Origin: Hyphomicrobiales bacterium
Lineage (GTDB): Bacteria > Pseudomonadota > Alphaproteobacteria > Rhizobiales > Beijerinckiaceae
Direction of reading: 5' to 3'
Length of the DNA: 64,000 nucleotides
Assembly: GCA_019075905.1 (NCBI GenBank)
Contig: JAGXAM010000005.1
Location: 1-64,000, forward strand
The notes under the pieces are model-generated. The model was not told the origin of the DNA and did not search any database. It was given only the letters and a program-made list of their open reading frames with translations. The stretch's first letter is position 1. Every line of letters starts with the position of its first letter. Below are positions 26,349 to 36,154 of the stretch, in pieces. The translations under genes were made by a program, and so were the position numbers.

Positions 26349-28064
26349 TCAGGCCGTGGCGGGCGGGGCGATGATATGCTGCACCGCCCGGTAGGCAAAG
26401 GTGATGGCCGGGCCGATGGTGATGCCCGGGCCGGGATAGACGCCGCCCATGATCGATTGCGCCTCGTTGCCGCAGGCATAAAGCCCGGCAATCGGGCTGT
26501 TGTCGGCCTTGAGCACGCGGGCATCGACATCGGTGACGAGGCCGGTGGCTGCGCCTATATCGCCCGGCCACAGCCGCACGGCATAGAAGGGCGCAGTGGT
26601 GAGGGCGCCCAAAGTCGGGTTGGGGCCATGAGTGGCATCGCCATTGGCGGTTTGATAGGGGGTGGTGCCACGGGCAAAGTCGAGATCGATGCCGGTGGCG
26701 GCAAAGCCGTTGAAGCGGCTGACGGTCGCTTCGAGCGCGGCCGGCGGCATGTCGAGTTTGGTGGCCAGCGCACCCAGACTGGGCGCCTCGACGAGATAGC
26801 CATCCTTGATGAAGGGGGCAAAATCCCGGGTGCCGATCCGCGCCATGCCGAGGCCGTATTTCCGCAGGCCTGTGGCATCGGTGATGATATAGCAGGGAAT
26901 GGCCGGGCGGGTGGCATGACTCGCGAACATGGCGCGGGCGAAACGGTGATAGGACACGGATTCATTTACGAATCTCTGCCCGGTCTGGTCGACGCAGATC
27001 GTGCCGGGCTTGGCGCGGTCGAGCACGAAATGCGGGAACACCGCGGTCGTGCCATCCGGCCGCTGGCGGATCGAGACCGGGGCCCAGAAGGCATTGTCGA
27101 GCCCGCCCTCGCCGTAATGCGCGCCGAGCTGCAGCGCCATTTCCTGCAAGGCGCCGGTATGGCCGGGTGCGGCCGGGCTGAATTGCGGCAGCGGTTCGGG
27201 CAGCATCTGCGCCCGGCGCGTGGCACTGCGGTTGAAGCCGCCGGCCGCCAGCACCACGGCCCGTGCGCCAAGGCGCCGCGAAATGCCGCCCTGTTCGACG
27301 ATGACGCCGGTGACGGCGCCCTTTTCGGTGAGGAGGCCGGTGACCTCGGTATCGACCAGAATGGGGACATGGCGCGCCAGCAGCGAGGCCAGCAGGCGCC
27401 CGATCAGGGCATTGCCCATGACCAGCCTGGTGCCGCGCCGCCCGGCGACGCGATCACGGCCATAATGGCCAAGAATGCCCGCGACATGCCGCACGGAGGC
27501 CATGGAATGGCGCAGGTTCAGCAAATGCCCGATATCGGTGCGATCGACCATCATGCCGCCGAAAATCGTGAATTCGGGGATGGGCGGGCGGATATATTTC
27601 AGGGCTGGGCCGAGTTCGCGGCCATCGAAGGGCAATGGCTCTAGGGCGCGGCCGCGCAAGGTGGCGCCCTCACATTGCTGCTCGTAATCGGGATGGGTGG
27701 CATAGGCGCGAAAATGCACCGCCGATTGATCCTCCAGCACGTCAATGGCCTTGGGGCCACTGGCGAGGAAGGCACGGCGCAGATCGGCAGGGGCACGGTT
27801 GCCGACCGCCGCATCGAGAAATTGCAGCGCCTTTTGCGGGCTGTCGTCGCCGGGCACTGATGTTGCGTGGCGGGAATTGGGGATCCAGGTGGTGGCGGCC
27901 GACAGCGCCGACGTGCCGCCGATCAGGCCGGTACGCTCGATCAGCAGCGGCTTCAAGCCGGCAATGGCGGCATACAGGGCCGCCGACAAGCCCGCCGCGC
28001 CGGAGCCGATGACGATCACATCGAAGGCGGCATCGGGCTGGAGTGTCGGCAGCGGGGTGATCAT
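26349..28064 (-). CDS. FAD-dependent dehydrogenase, fumarate-reductase/KstD type
   Basis: A 571-residue flavoprotein. It has FDVIVIGSGAAGLSAALYAA (dinucleotide fold), ERTGLIGGTSALSAATTWIPN as in 3-ketosteroid delta-1-dehydrogenases, AVVLAAGGFNRS, and the C-terminal AGLYACGNEAQSIMGGVYPGPGITIGPAITFAYRA. These enzymes remove hydrogens next to a carbonyl in ring compounds, or reduce C=C bonds. The closest functional group cannot be fixed. It overlaps the AroE-like gene by 4 bp (ATGA), so the two are coupled. Confidence 0.85.
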   Translation of the reverse strand: MITPLPTLQPDAAFDVIVIGSGAAGLSAALYAAIAGLKPLLIERTGLIGGTSALSAATTWIPNSRHATSVPGDDSPQKALQFLDAAVGNRAPADLRRAFLASGPKAIDVLEDQSAVHFRAYATHPDYEQQCEGATLRGRALEPLPFDGRELGPALKYIRPPIPEFTIFGGMMVDRTDIGHLLNLRHSMASVRHVAGILGHYGRDRVAGRRGTRLVMGNALIGRLLASLLARHVPILVDTEVTGLLTEKGAVTGVIVEQGGISRRLGARAVVLAAGGFNRSATRRAQMLPEPLPQFSPAAPGHTGALQEMALQLGAHYGEGGLDNAFWAPVSIRQRPDGTTAVFPHFVLDRAKPGTICVDQTGQRFVNESVSYHRFARAMFASHATRPAIPCYIITDATGLRKYGLGMARIGTRDFAPFIKDGYLVEAPSLGALATKLDMPPAALEATVSRFNGFAATGIDLDFARGTTPYQTANGDATHGPNPTLGALTTAPFYAVRLWPGDIGAATGLVTDVDARVLKADNSPIAGLYACGNEAQSIMGGVYPGPGITIGPAITFAYRAVQHIIAPPATA

Positions 28065-28867
28065 GCCCGCACTCCCCGGTCTTTCAGAAGAAAATCAACC
28101 AGCAGTTCCTGCAGCGCGCCATACATGGCCGTGCCGGTGGAGGTGCGGCAGCCGAGGGCTCGGGCGGCGGCAATCAAGGGCGTGATTTCCGGCGCGGTGA
28201 CGACACAGGCCACGAACATGGCCGGCGTCAGGCGGGTGCGATCGAAGGAGGACGGGGCGAAGCCGGGCATGCCGGCCGGGGTCGCATTGGCGATGAAATC
28301 AAAGCCGGTCGGATCATCCGAGCCGATGGTCACGCGACCCGGGCCCTGCGCACCCAGCCGGGCGATCAGCGCATCGCGGCGTGGCGCGTCGGCATCATAG
28401 ATGGCGAGTTCGGCCACGCCGGCTTCCATGAGGGCAAAGGCAATGGCCGATCCGGCACCACCGGCCCCGGCGAGCAAGGCTCGCGCGCCTTGCGGCACAA
28501 AGCCCTGCGCCCGGGCTGCGGCCAGAAAGCCGATGCCGTCGACCATGTCTCCGGCCCAGCCTTCAGTTGTGCGCGCCATGACATTGACCGCGCCGATAAA
28601 GGCTGCGCGCGACGTGACTTCAGCACAAAGCGGCAGGCAGGCGAATTTATGCGGCACTGTGACCAGAAGGCCGTCGAGATTCTTGATGTTTTTGGCCAGA
28701 GTAACGAAAGCTGCCACATTCTCGACGCCGACCTGCACCGGGGCGACCAATGCATCATGGCCGCGGTCGATCATGCTTTGCGTGACGCCAGCCGGCGAGC
28801 GCACCTGGGCAATGGGATCGCCGATGACGGCAAAGAGCCGGGTGGCTCCGGAAAGTTTGATGTCCAT
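28061..28867 (-). CDS. Shikimate/quinate dehydrogenase-like oxidoreductase
   Basis: A 268-residue AroE-family protein. The catalytic lysine is Lys74 in LLVTVPHKFA, the NAD(P) fold is ARALLAGAGGAGSAIAFAL, and ANATPAGM is conserved. The substrate loop, normally GxPIxHSxSP in biosynthetic AroE, reads GDPIAQVRSP, so the His and the first Ser that grip shikimate are changed. This suggests a catabolic or otherwise altered substrate rather than the biosynthetic aroE. The ATG at 28867 follows GGAGGT at 9 bp. It is the first gene of the 24874-28867 operon. Confidence 0.85.
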   Translation of the reverse strand: MDIKLSGATRLFAVIGDPIAQVRSPAGVTQSMIDRGHDALVAPVQVGVENVAAFVTLAKNIKNLDGLLVTVPHKFACLPLCAEVTSRAAFIGAVNVMARTTEGWAGDMVDGIGFLAAARAQGFVPQGARALLAGAGGAGSAIAFALMEAGVAELAIYDADAPRRDALIARLGAQGPGRVTIGSDDPTGFDFIANATPAGMPGFAPSSFDRTRLTPAMFVACVVTAPEITPLIAAARALGCRTSTGTAMYGALQELLVDFLLKDRGVRA

Positions 28868-29028
28868 GCGGGCGCGACCTCCGTGCGCAGGGTCTTTATC
28901 TCGACCGTTTGTGTTTCGCAGATTGTGGCCTGGGTCAATGACCAAACCCGCAGGGGGGCGAAATGTTCGCAGCACGCTCCGCGCCGGGCCGACATTGGCG
29001 CGACAGGCCAGCCCTTCTATGATGCGGC

Positions 29029-29784
29029 ATGATCGCAGCGATTCGTCTCCGGTCAGCCGAGGCGCTGACGCTTCATCTGACGCTGACCCTTGAGGGCACC
29101 CAGCATGTGATTGCGCTGCGGCGCTCGCCGCGTGCCAAGCGCATGACCTTGCGGTTGCGCAATGCCAGCCGCGATTTCGTTCTGACCGTGCCGCAGACCG
29201 TTACATCGGCGATGGCGCGGGATTTTCTCGAACGCCAGCGCGGCTGGATGATCGAGCGGTTGCGGCGGCTGCCGGCGCGGGTGATGCTGACGCCCGATGC
29301 CATTATCCCGCTGCGCGGCGTTGCCCATCGCGTCGTGCACCGGCCTGAAGGCCTGCGCGATGTGACGATCGAGGCGGCCCGGCATGGCGAGGGACCGACC
29401 ATGAACCTGTGCGTCTCCGGGCCGCTGGCGCAGGTGCCGCGAGCCTTGCTGGCCTATTTCAAGCGCGAGGCGCAGCGTGACCTTGCGGCGGCGGTGCGCT
29501 TCCATGCCGGCAAAATTGGCAAGACGGTGAAACGTGTCACCATTCGCGACACCACCAGCCGCTGGGGGTCGTGTTCGTCAACCGGCAATCTGAATTTCTC
29601 ATGGCGTCTGGTGCTGGCACCGGCCTATGTGCTCGACTATCTCGCGGCCCATGAGGTTGCGCATCTGCTGCACATGGATCACTCGCCGCGCTTCTGGAAG
29701 CTGGCGAACCAGCTTTCCGGCGATGTGGCGCGGGCCGAGGCCTGGCTGAAGGCGCAAGGCGCAAGGCTGCACCAGATCGGCTGA
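29029..29784 (+). CDS. YgjP-like (M48-related, DUF45) metallopeptidase
   Basis: A 251-residue protein of the YgjP/SprT-like group. The zinc site HEVAHLLHMDHSPRFW is intact, preceded by DTTSRWGSCSSTGNLNFSWRLVLAP, the family hallmark. The N-terminal part (RRSPRAKRMTLRLRNASRDFVLTVP) is the usual beta-rich region. A hydrolase role is predicted and the substrate is unknown. It is divergent from the AroE-like gene, 161 bp away. Confidence 0.9.
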   Translation: MIAAIRLRSAEALTLHLTLTLEGTQHVIALRRSPRAKRMTLRLRNASRDFVLTVPQTVTSAMARDFLERQRGWMIERLRRLPARVMLTPDAIIPLRGVAHRVVHRPEGLRDVTIEAARHGEGPTMNLCVSGPLAQVPRALLAYFKREAQRDLAAAVRFHAGKIGKTVKRVTIRDTTSRWGSCSSTGNLNFSWRLVLAPAYVLDYLAAHEVAHLLHMDHSPRFWKLANQLSGDVARAEAWLKAQGARLHQIG

Positions 29785-29890
29785 TGAGCACCCCATTTTG
29801 GCGGGTTTGGCAGGAATCTTTAGCAAATATACAACTTTAACAGGCAATTTCCAGATATTGACGCAGCCCCTCGCAGGTGTGGAGGTGTGA

Positions 29891-30448
29891 ATGGCAGAGC
29901 CATCAAGACTGGGGATGGATATCATGCAGGCCATTTCTTTGCCCGAAGCGGCGGCAAGGATCGGCGCCCTGCGACAGCTCGCCAATATGCTCGACGAGGA
30001 AGCACGGCCGCTTTCGACGCCTGCGCCTGAAGGGGAGCAGGCGGAGCGCGGCGCAGAATGGCAGATGTTCGCGGCTTCCTATGGGCGCGTTGCCGACCTT
30101 GCCGTGCAGCGCCCGGTCGATGAACTCGACATCATAAATTATGTCGCCAAGGGCGAGACCGATTGCGCGATCCAGGCTTTGGCGCGGCTTGCCCGCCTGC
30201 CCTATACCACCGCGTTTCGGCTGTTCTCGTCGCAGCGCGCTGATTTTCTGGTTGTGGTGTGCCGTGCGCAGTGTTTTGCCTGGTCAACGACCGAAAGCCT
30301 GCTGGCGCAATTTCGCGGGGCGCCCTTGTCGCGCGAGGTCATGAGCGCCCTTTGCGATGATTATCACGACATGGAGGTGGCGACGGCGCAGCGCTTCGTG
30401 CGCTTCCTGAGCGCGCATTTTCCGGCGCGGTCAGCAAGGCTGTCATAG
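29891..30448 (+). CDS. DUF2336-like protein, function unknown
   Basis: A 185-residue, mostly helical protein with no signal peptide. Segments such as ARIGALRQLANMLDEE, DCAIQALARLARLPYTTAFRLFSS and LCDDYHDMEVATAQRFVRFLSAHF suggest HEAT-like helical pairs like those in the alphaproteobacterial DUF2336 family. I am not certain of the family. The ATG at 29891 directly follows GGAGGTGTGA, a strong site; a second ATG at 29915 is in frame. Its stop overlaps the 3' end of the next, convergent gene by 6 bp. Confidence 0.65.
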   Translation: MAEPSRLGMDIMQAISLPEAAARIGALRQLANMLDEEARPLSTPAPEGEQAERGAEWQMFAASYGRVADLAVQRPVDELDIINYVAKGETDCAIQALARLARLPYTTAFRLFSSQRADFLVVVCRAQCFAWSTTESLLAQFRGAPLSREVMSALCDDYHDMEVATAQRFVRFLSAHFPARSARLS

Positions 30449-31363
30449 CGGGCGCAAATCAAGCTCCGGGCCCCTCGGAACGACGCCGGTGGGGTTGATG
30501 GTCTTGTGACTGCCGTAATAATGTTGGGTTATCTGCGCGAAATCGACCGTGTCAGCGACACCCGGCAGGTTATAGATGCGTCGCACCAGCCGCCAAAGGT
30601 GCGGATATTCATAGGCATGGCGCCAGTTGCACTTGAAATGGCCATGATAGACCTTGTCAAAGCGGATGAGGGTCGTAAACAACCTGATATCGGCCTCGGT
30701 CAGCGTGTCGCCGACCAGATAATCATGATCGGCGAGCAAGGCATCGGCCCAGTCGAGCGCGGCGAACAGGGTTGCGACCGCGTGGTCATAGGGGGCTTGT
30801 GCGGTGGCAAAACCGGCCTTGTAGACGCCATTGTTGATGTCTTCGTAGACGCGGGCATTAATCTTGTCGATGTCGCCAAGAAGCTGCGGGGGCGCAAAAT
30901 CATGACGCATATCGGTAAAGCCATCAAAGGCGTGGTTGAGGATGCGGATGATTTCGGCAGATTCATTATTGACGATGCGGCCGGTTTGCTTGTCCCATAA
31001 AACCGGCACGGTGACGCGGCCCGAGGCATTTGCGTCATTTTGCAGATAGACCTCGTAGAGCCGTTTTGCACCGGTCAGGGGATCGGCGGGGGTGAAAGTC
31101 CAGCCCTCGGCCAGCATCAGCGGATCGACCACCGAGACGCTGATGACAGCTTCCAGCCGCTTGAGGGCCCGCAAGATCAGGGTGCGATGCGCCCAGGGGC
31201 AGGCGCGGCTGACAAACAGGTGATAGCGCCCGGCTTGCGGCGGAAAAGCGCCGTCGGCGCTGATCTGCTGGCGAAAGGAGGTGGGCGCGCGCACGAAAGC
31301 CCCGCCGGTGGTGGCCGTGTCATAGCCGTGATCGAACCATTGGCCGTTGATCAGCAGGCCCAT
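30443..31363 (-). CDS. Glutathionyl-hydroquinone reductase (Xi-class GST)
   Basis: A 306-residue glutathione transferase relative (YqjG/ECM4 group). The catalytic Cys55 is in SRACPWAHR, and NNESAEIIRILNHAF, ARVYEDINNGVYKAGFA and YLVGDTLTEADIRLFTTLIRFD are the group's signatures. These enzymes reduce glutathionyl-hydroquinones to hydroquinones, a detoxifying step. It follows kdsA with a 2-bp gap, probably in one operon. The ATG at 31363 has GGGAG upstream. Confidence 0.93.
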   Translation of the reverse strand: MGLLINGQWFDHGYDTATTGGAFVRAPTSFRQQISADGAFPPQAGRYHLFVSRACPWAHRTLILRALKRLEAVISVSVVDPLMLAEGWTFTPADPLTGAKRLYEVYLQNDANASGRVTVPVLWDKQTGRIVNNESAEIIRILNHAFDGFTDMRHDFAPPQLLGDIDKINARVYEDINNGVYKAGFATAQAPYDHAVATLFAALDWADALLADHDYLVGDTLTEADIRLFTTLIRFDKVYHGHFKCNWRHAYEYPHLWRLVRRIYNLPGVADTVDFAQITQHYYGSHKTINPTGVVPRGPELDLRPL

Positions 31364-31365
31364 GG

Positions 31366-32211
31366 TCAGGCTCCCTTGGCAAGGCGGTCATGGGCCTGCA
31401 GGCGGATGAGCAACGCCTCAAGCTCATCGAGCGGCACCATATTGGGCCCGTCCGAGGGCGCGCGATCAGGATCCTGATGTGTTTCGATGAAAACACCGGC
31501 GACACCCACGGCCACGGCGGCGCGGGCCAGAACCGGGACGAAGCGGCGCTCGCCGCCGGAGGTGGTGCCCTGGCCGCCGGGTTGCTGCACGGAATGGGTG
31601 GCATCAAAAATCACCGGGGCGCCGATGGTCTCAGCCATGATCGGCAGGGCGCGCATGTCGGAGACGAGGGTGTTGTAGCCGAAACTGGCGCCACGCTCGG
31701 TGACCAGTACATTGGCATTGCCGGCATCCACCAGCTTGGCGGCGACGTTTTTCATGTCCCAGGGCGCCAGGAACTGGCCTTTCTTGACATTCACGGCCTT
31801 GCCGGTGGCGGCGGCAGCGACGAGCAGATCAGTCTGGCGGCACAGGAAGGCGGGAATTTGCAGCGCATCGACCACTTCGGCGACCGGCGCGCATTGTCCG
31901 GCCTCATGAACATCGGTGATGACCGGCAGACCGGTCTTTTGCTTGACCTCGGCGAATATTGCCAAAGCGGCATCGAGACCGACGCCGCGGGCGCTCGATG
32001 CCGAGGTACGGTTGGCCTTGTCGAACGAGCTTTTGAACACCAGCGGCATGGCGAGGCGCGAGGTGATGTCGGCCAGCGCCATCGCCATGTCGAGCGCATG
32101 GGCGCGGCTTTCCAGCGCGCAGGGCCCGGCGATGAGGGCGAGCGGCAAGTGATTGCCGAATCGCGCGGCGCGCGCTCCGGTGCCGATCGTGACAATGGCG
32201 TGAGCTGGCAT
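31366..32211 (-). CDS. kdsA: 3-deoxy-8-phosphooctulonate synthase
   Basis: A 281-residue barrel enzyme that condenses PEP with arabinose 5-phosphate to Kdo-8-phosphate for lipopolysaccharide. It shows [81 protein letters not shown] and [11 protein letters not shown]. The Cys in AGPCALES marks a possible metal-dependent form. It lies between the VOC gene and the GST gene; linkage to pyrG and secG is typical of alphaproteobacteria. Confidence 0.97.
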   Translation of the reverse strand: MPAHAIVTIGTGARAARFGNHLPLALIAGPCALESRAHALDMAMALADITSRLAMPLVFKSSFDKANRTSASSARGVGLDAALAIFAEVKQKTGLPVITDVHEAGQCAPVAEVVDALQIPAFLCRQTDLLVAAAATGKAVNVKKGQFLAPWDMKNVAAKLVDAGNANVLVTERGASFGYNTLVSDMRALPIMAETIGAPVIFDATHSVQQPGGQGTTSGGERRFVPVLARAAVAVGVAGVFIETHQDPDRAPSDGPNMVPLDELEALLIRLQAHDRLAKGA

Positions 32212-32247
32212 GGCTGATCCTGAAGCTTGAAAAACGTTGCTGGCTGT

Positions 32248-33099
32248 TTACGCCGCCTCAAACACCAGCGCCAGCCCGAAGGCAGTGCGGGGCGCGACCA
32301 CGAGGCGGTCTTGATGCAGGGTCGCAGGAATATTTTCCGCTTTCAGGCGTTGCGCCAGCCCGGGCAGATCGGCTGTGGCCAGCCGCAGGCCGGCAAAGCC
32401 ATCGTCCGGCGGCGCGTCGGCAAGGCCGGTGGCGAACCGCCAGGCTGGCGGGCTCAGCATTTCCAGGGATGCCGTGTCGAGCCTCAGTTCGAGGCCAAAG
32501 GAGGTTGCGAGCATTTCGGGCTGGCCCGTGACGGCGCGCAGAAATTCGGCATGGTCGGCTGGATCGCGCGCCACCATCATCACGGCGCGGATCGCCAGCG
32601 CGCCATTGGCATGGTCCCGGGCTGCAGGTGACCAGAAATTTTCGGGAAAGCGATGATGGCAGGTAAAGAAGGTTGCCTGTTGCAGCAGCGATGATTGCGC
32701 GAAAGCGAGGTCAAAACCCAGCTCCTTGCGGGCCTGGTGCGGGCCTTCGCCGCTGCGGGTGAAAGAAAACACCGGCCCGGCGGCAATTCTGGCGGCGGTA
32801 AATCCGGTGACATCGGCGGCGGCGTCGCTGCTGGTCAGCGCCAGCATCGCCATGCCCTGGCGCTCGGCCAGAAAGCCAAGCAGGCGGTCGGCAAACAGGG
32901 GGCGCTGCGGCGCTTTGGCGGCATCACCGGCGCCGATCAATTCGATGAAATGACCGGCAAACTGGATGATATGGTTGCGGGTGCCCCAGGGATGCAGGTT
33001 CTGCGCGGACACATTAAATCCCAGCCGTCGCCAGAATCCGGCGAGGCTATCAATGTCATGCGCGGCAATAACAGCGTGATCGAGGGAACGAACGGCCAT
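32248..33099 (-). CDS. VOC-superfamily glyoxalase-like protein
   Basis: A 283-residue protein with an N-terminal vicinal-oxygen-chelate domain (LDHAVIAAHDIDSLAGFWRRLGFNV, NHIIQFAGHFIELIG) of the glyoxalase-like PF13468 kind, and a second, more diverged half with TFFTCHHRFPENFWSP. No specific reaction can be assigned. It starts 3 bp after pyrG ends and is followed 36 bp later by kdsA, so it sits inside the pyrG-kdsA unit. Confidence 0.78.
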   Translation of the reverse strand: MAVRSLDHAVIAAHDIDSLAGFWRRLGFNVSAQNLHPWGTRNHIIQFAGHFIELIGAGDAAKAPQRPLFADRLLGFLAERQGMAMLALTSSDAAADVTGFTAARIAAGPVFSFTRSGEGPHQARKELGFDLAFAQSSLLQQATFFTCHHRFPENFWSPAARDHANGALAIRAVMMVARDPADHAEFLRAVTGQPEMLATSFGLELRLDTASLEMLSPPAWRFATGLADAPPDDGFAGLRLATADLPGLAQRLKAENIPATLHQDRLVVAPRTAFGLALVFEAA

Positions 33100-33102
33100 T
33101 CT

Positions 33103-34743
<1,641 letters not shown>

Positions 34744-34781
34744 TTAGCGGGCTTTGGATGATTCGCACAGCCCGAAAGCGA

Positions 34782-34798
34782 GGACAGGGCACCTGTCC
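34782..34798 (-). other. Hairpin between secG and pyrG
   Basis: GGACAGG, a 3-nt loop, and CCTGTCC form a 7-bp perfect stem 51 bp before the pyrG start. It could be an RNA element or a DNA operator; no U-run follows in either direction. Confidence 0.3.
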
Positions 34799-34829
34799 AC
34801 ATTGAATTGCCACAAGGCGATGCGCTGCC

Positions 34830-35330
34830 TCAATTTTTGGCCGGGGCCGGTGTCGCCGGGGCCGGTGCGGCGGGAGCGGCAGGCGCTGCCGGTGTTGCTG
34901 GCGCTGCCGCTGGGGCGGGGGCAGGTGCCGGTGCGGCCGGGGTTGCCGGCGCGGCCTGTTGGCGCTGCTGCTCATATTGCTTGAGCGCATCCAGTGCCGT
35001 GCCCTTGGTCGAGGGCAGCGGCAGCACATTGGCGGGAAGCTTGGCGCCCGGGGCCGGTGCCGCCGGAGCGCCGGTTGCCGCCGGTGCCGCGAAGATCGAT
35101 GTCGGCGCGCGGCTGAAATTGGCCATAAGGGTCAGGGCCATGCTGGTTGCGAAGAACAAGGCTGCCAGAATGGCGGTGGTGCGGGTCAAGGCATTGGCCT
35201 GGCCGCGCCCGGTCATAAAGCCGCCGCCGCCACCTGCGCCGAGGGCGCCGCCTTCGGAGCGTTGCAGCAGCACCGAGGCGACCAGCGCAAGGACAATCAA
35301 CAGATGGACGGCAATCAGCACGGCCTGCAT
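34830..35330 (-). CDS. secG: Protein-export membrane protein SecG
   Basis: A 166-residue subunit of the SecYEG translocon. It has two helices (about residues 2-20 and 50-70) around the conserved cytoplasmic loop LLQRSEGGALGAGGGGGFMTGRGQANALTRTTAI. The conserved part ends near residue 75. The remainder is a long tail whose last 40 residues are almost only Ala and Pro, making it clearly longer than typical SecG (75-130 residues). tpiA, the common upstream neighbour, is absent; terC lies upstream. Confidence 0.94.
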   Translation of the reverse strand: MQAVLIAVHLLIVLALVASVLLQRSEGGALGAGGGGGFMTGRGQANALTRTTAILAALFFATSMALTLMANFSRAPTSIFAAPAATGAPAAPAPGAKLPANVLPLPSTKGTALDALKQYEQQRQQAAPATPAAPAPAPAPAAAPATPAAPAAPAAPAPATPAPAKN

Positions 35331-35449
35331 GGCTCATAATCCTTCGTGCCCGACCCGCGCGGCGCGGGGGGCTTTGTTCGGGCGTCTCTTAGCAGCGGCG
35401 GGGGATCATATCCAGAAAAATCTATGCCCGATGAAGCACGCGGCCGCTT

Positions 35450-36154
35450 TCAGGCCCGCCGGTCAAGAATAAAGGCGATGCCAAGGCAAAAGATCACCAC
35501 CAGGGCCTCCAGCGCCATGTCGAGCTGCACGGCCATATGCGCGGCGAGGGTGGCAAGCACGGGCGCCAGAACCGGGTCTTCCAGCATGATATCGGCGGCG
35601 GTGAAGGCGAGCAGGGCGCAACTCGCCCAGATCAGCACGGGAAAGCGCTCCAGCAGGCGCAGCAGCAGCGAGGCCCCGGCGATGATCAGCGGCACCGAAG
35701 CCAGCAGGCCAAAGGCGATCAGCCAGATATTGCCCTGCGCCAGCGCCACCACGGCCAGCACATTGTCAAAGGACATGACGGCATCGGCAAAGGCGATGGT
35801 CGCCACGGCGCGCCACAGCGAGGCGGCCTGGCGGGGTGACCCATGATCATCCTCATCGATCACCAGTTTGACGGCGATCCATGCCAGTAACAGCCCGCCC
35901 AGCAGTTTCAGCCACGGCAGGCCGAGCAATTCCACCACCACCAGCGAGAATATCAGCCGCAGCAACAGCGCGGCACCGCCGCCAAGCCAGATGCCGGCGC
36001 GCCGCTGCCTGTCACCAAGATTGCGTGTCGCGAGCGCAATGACCACGGCATTGTCGCCCGAGAGCAGCACATCGACCCAAATAATCTCGACGAGCCGGGC
36101 GAACAGCAGCGAGACTTCCGGCAAATTTGGCGCGTGCGCCCATAATTGCTGCAT
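35450..36154 (-). CDS. TerC-family integral membrane protein
   Basis: A 234-residue protein with about seven helices. The TerC signature is VDVLLSGDNAVVIALA near the start, with a second acidic motif in ADAVMSFDNVLAVVA. TerC/YkoY/YjbE proteins export or handle metal ions, notably manganese in recent studies. I chose the ATG at 36154, which overlaps the methylmalonyl-CoA mutase stop (TGATG), so the two are translationally coupled; a TTG one codon upstream is less likely. Confidence 0.88.
   Translation of the reverse strand: MQQLWAHAPNLPEVSLLFARLVEIIWVDVLLSGDNAVVIALATRNLGDRQRRAGIWLGGGAALLLRLIFSLVVVELLGLPWLKLLGGLLLAWIAVKLVIDEDDHGSPRQAASLWRAVATIAFADAVMSFDNVLAVVALAQGNIWLIAFGLLASVPLIIAGASLLLRLLERFPVLIWASCALLAFTAADIMLEDPVLAPVLATLAAHMAVQLDMALEALVVIFCLGIAFILDRRA

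Noticed and set aside
34840-34950. Short-period GC repeats in the secG 3' end, checked as a CRISPR or tandem array
   Set aside because: They are Ala/Pro codon repeats within the SecG tail; no unique spacers. No CRISPR array was seen anywhere in the window.
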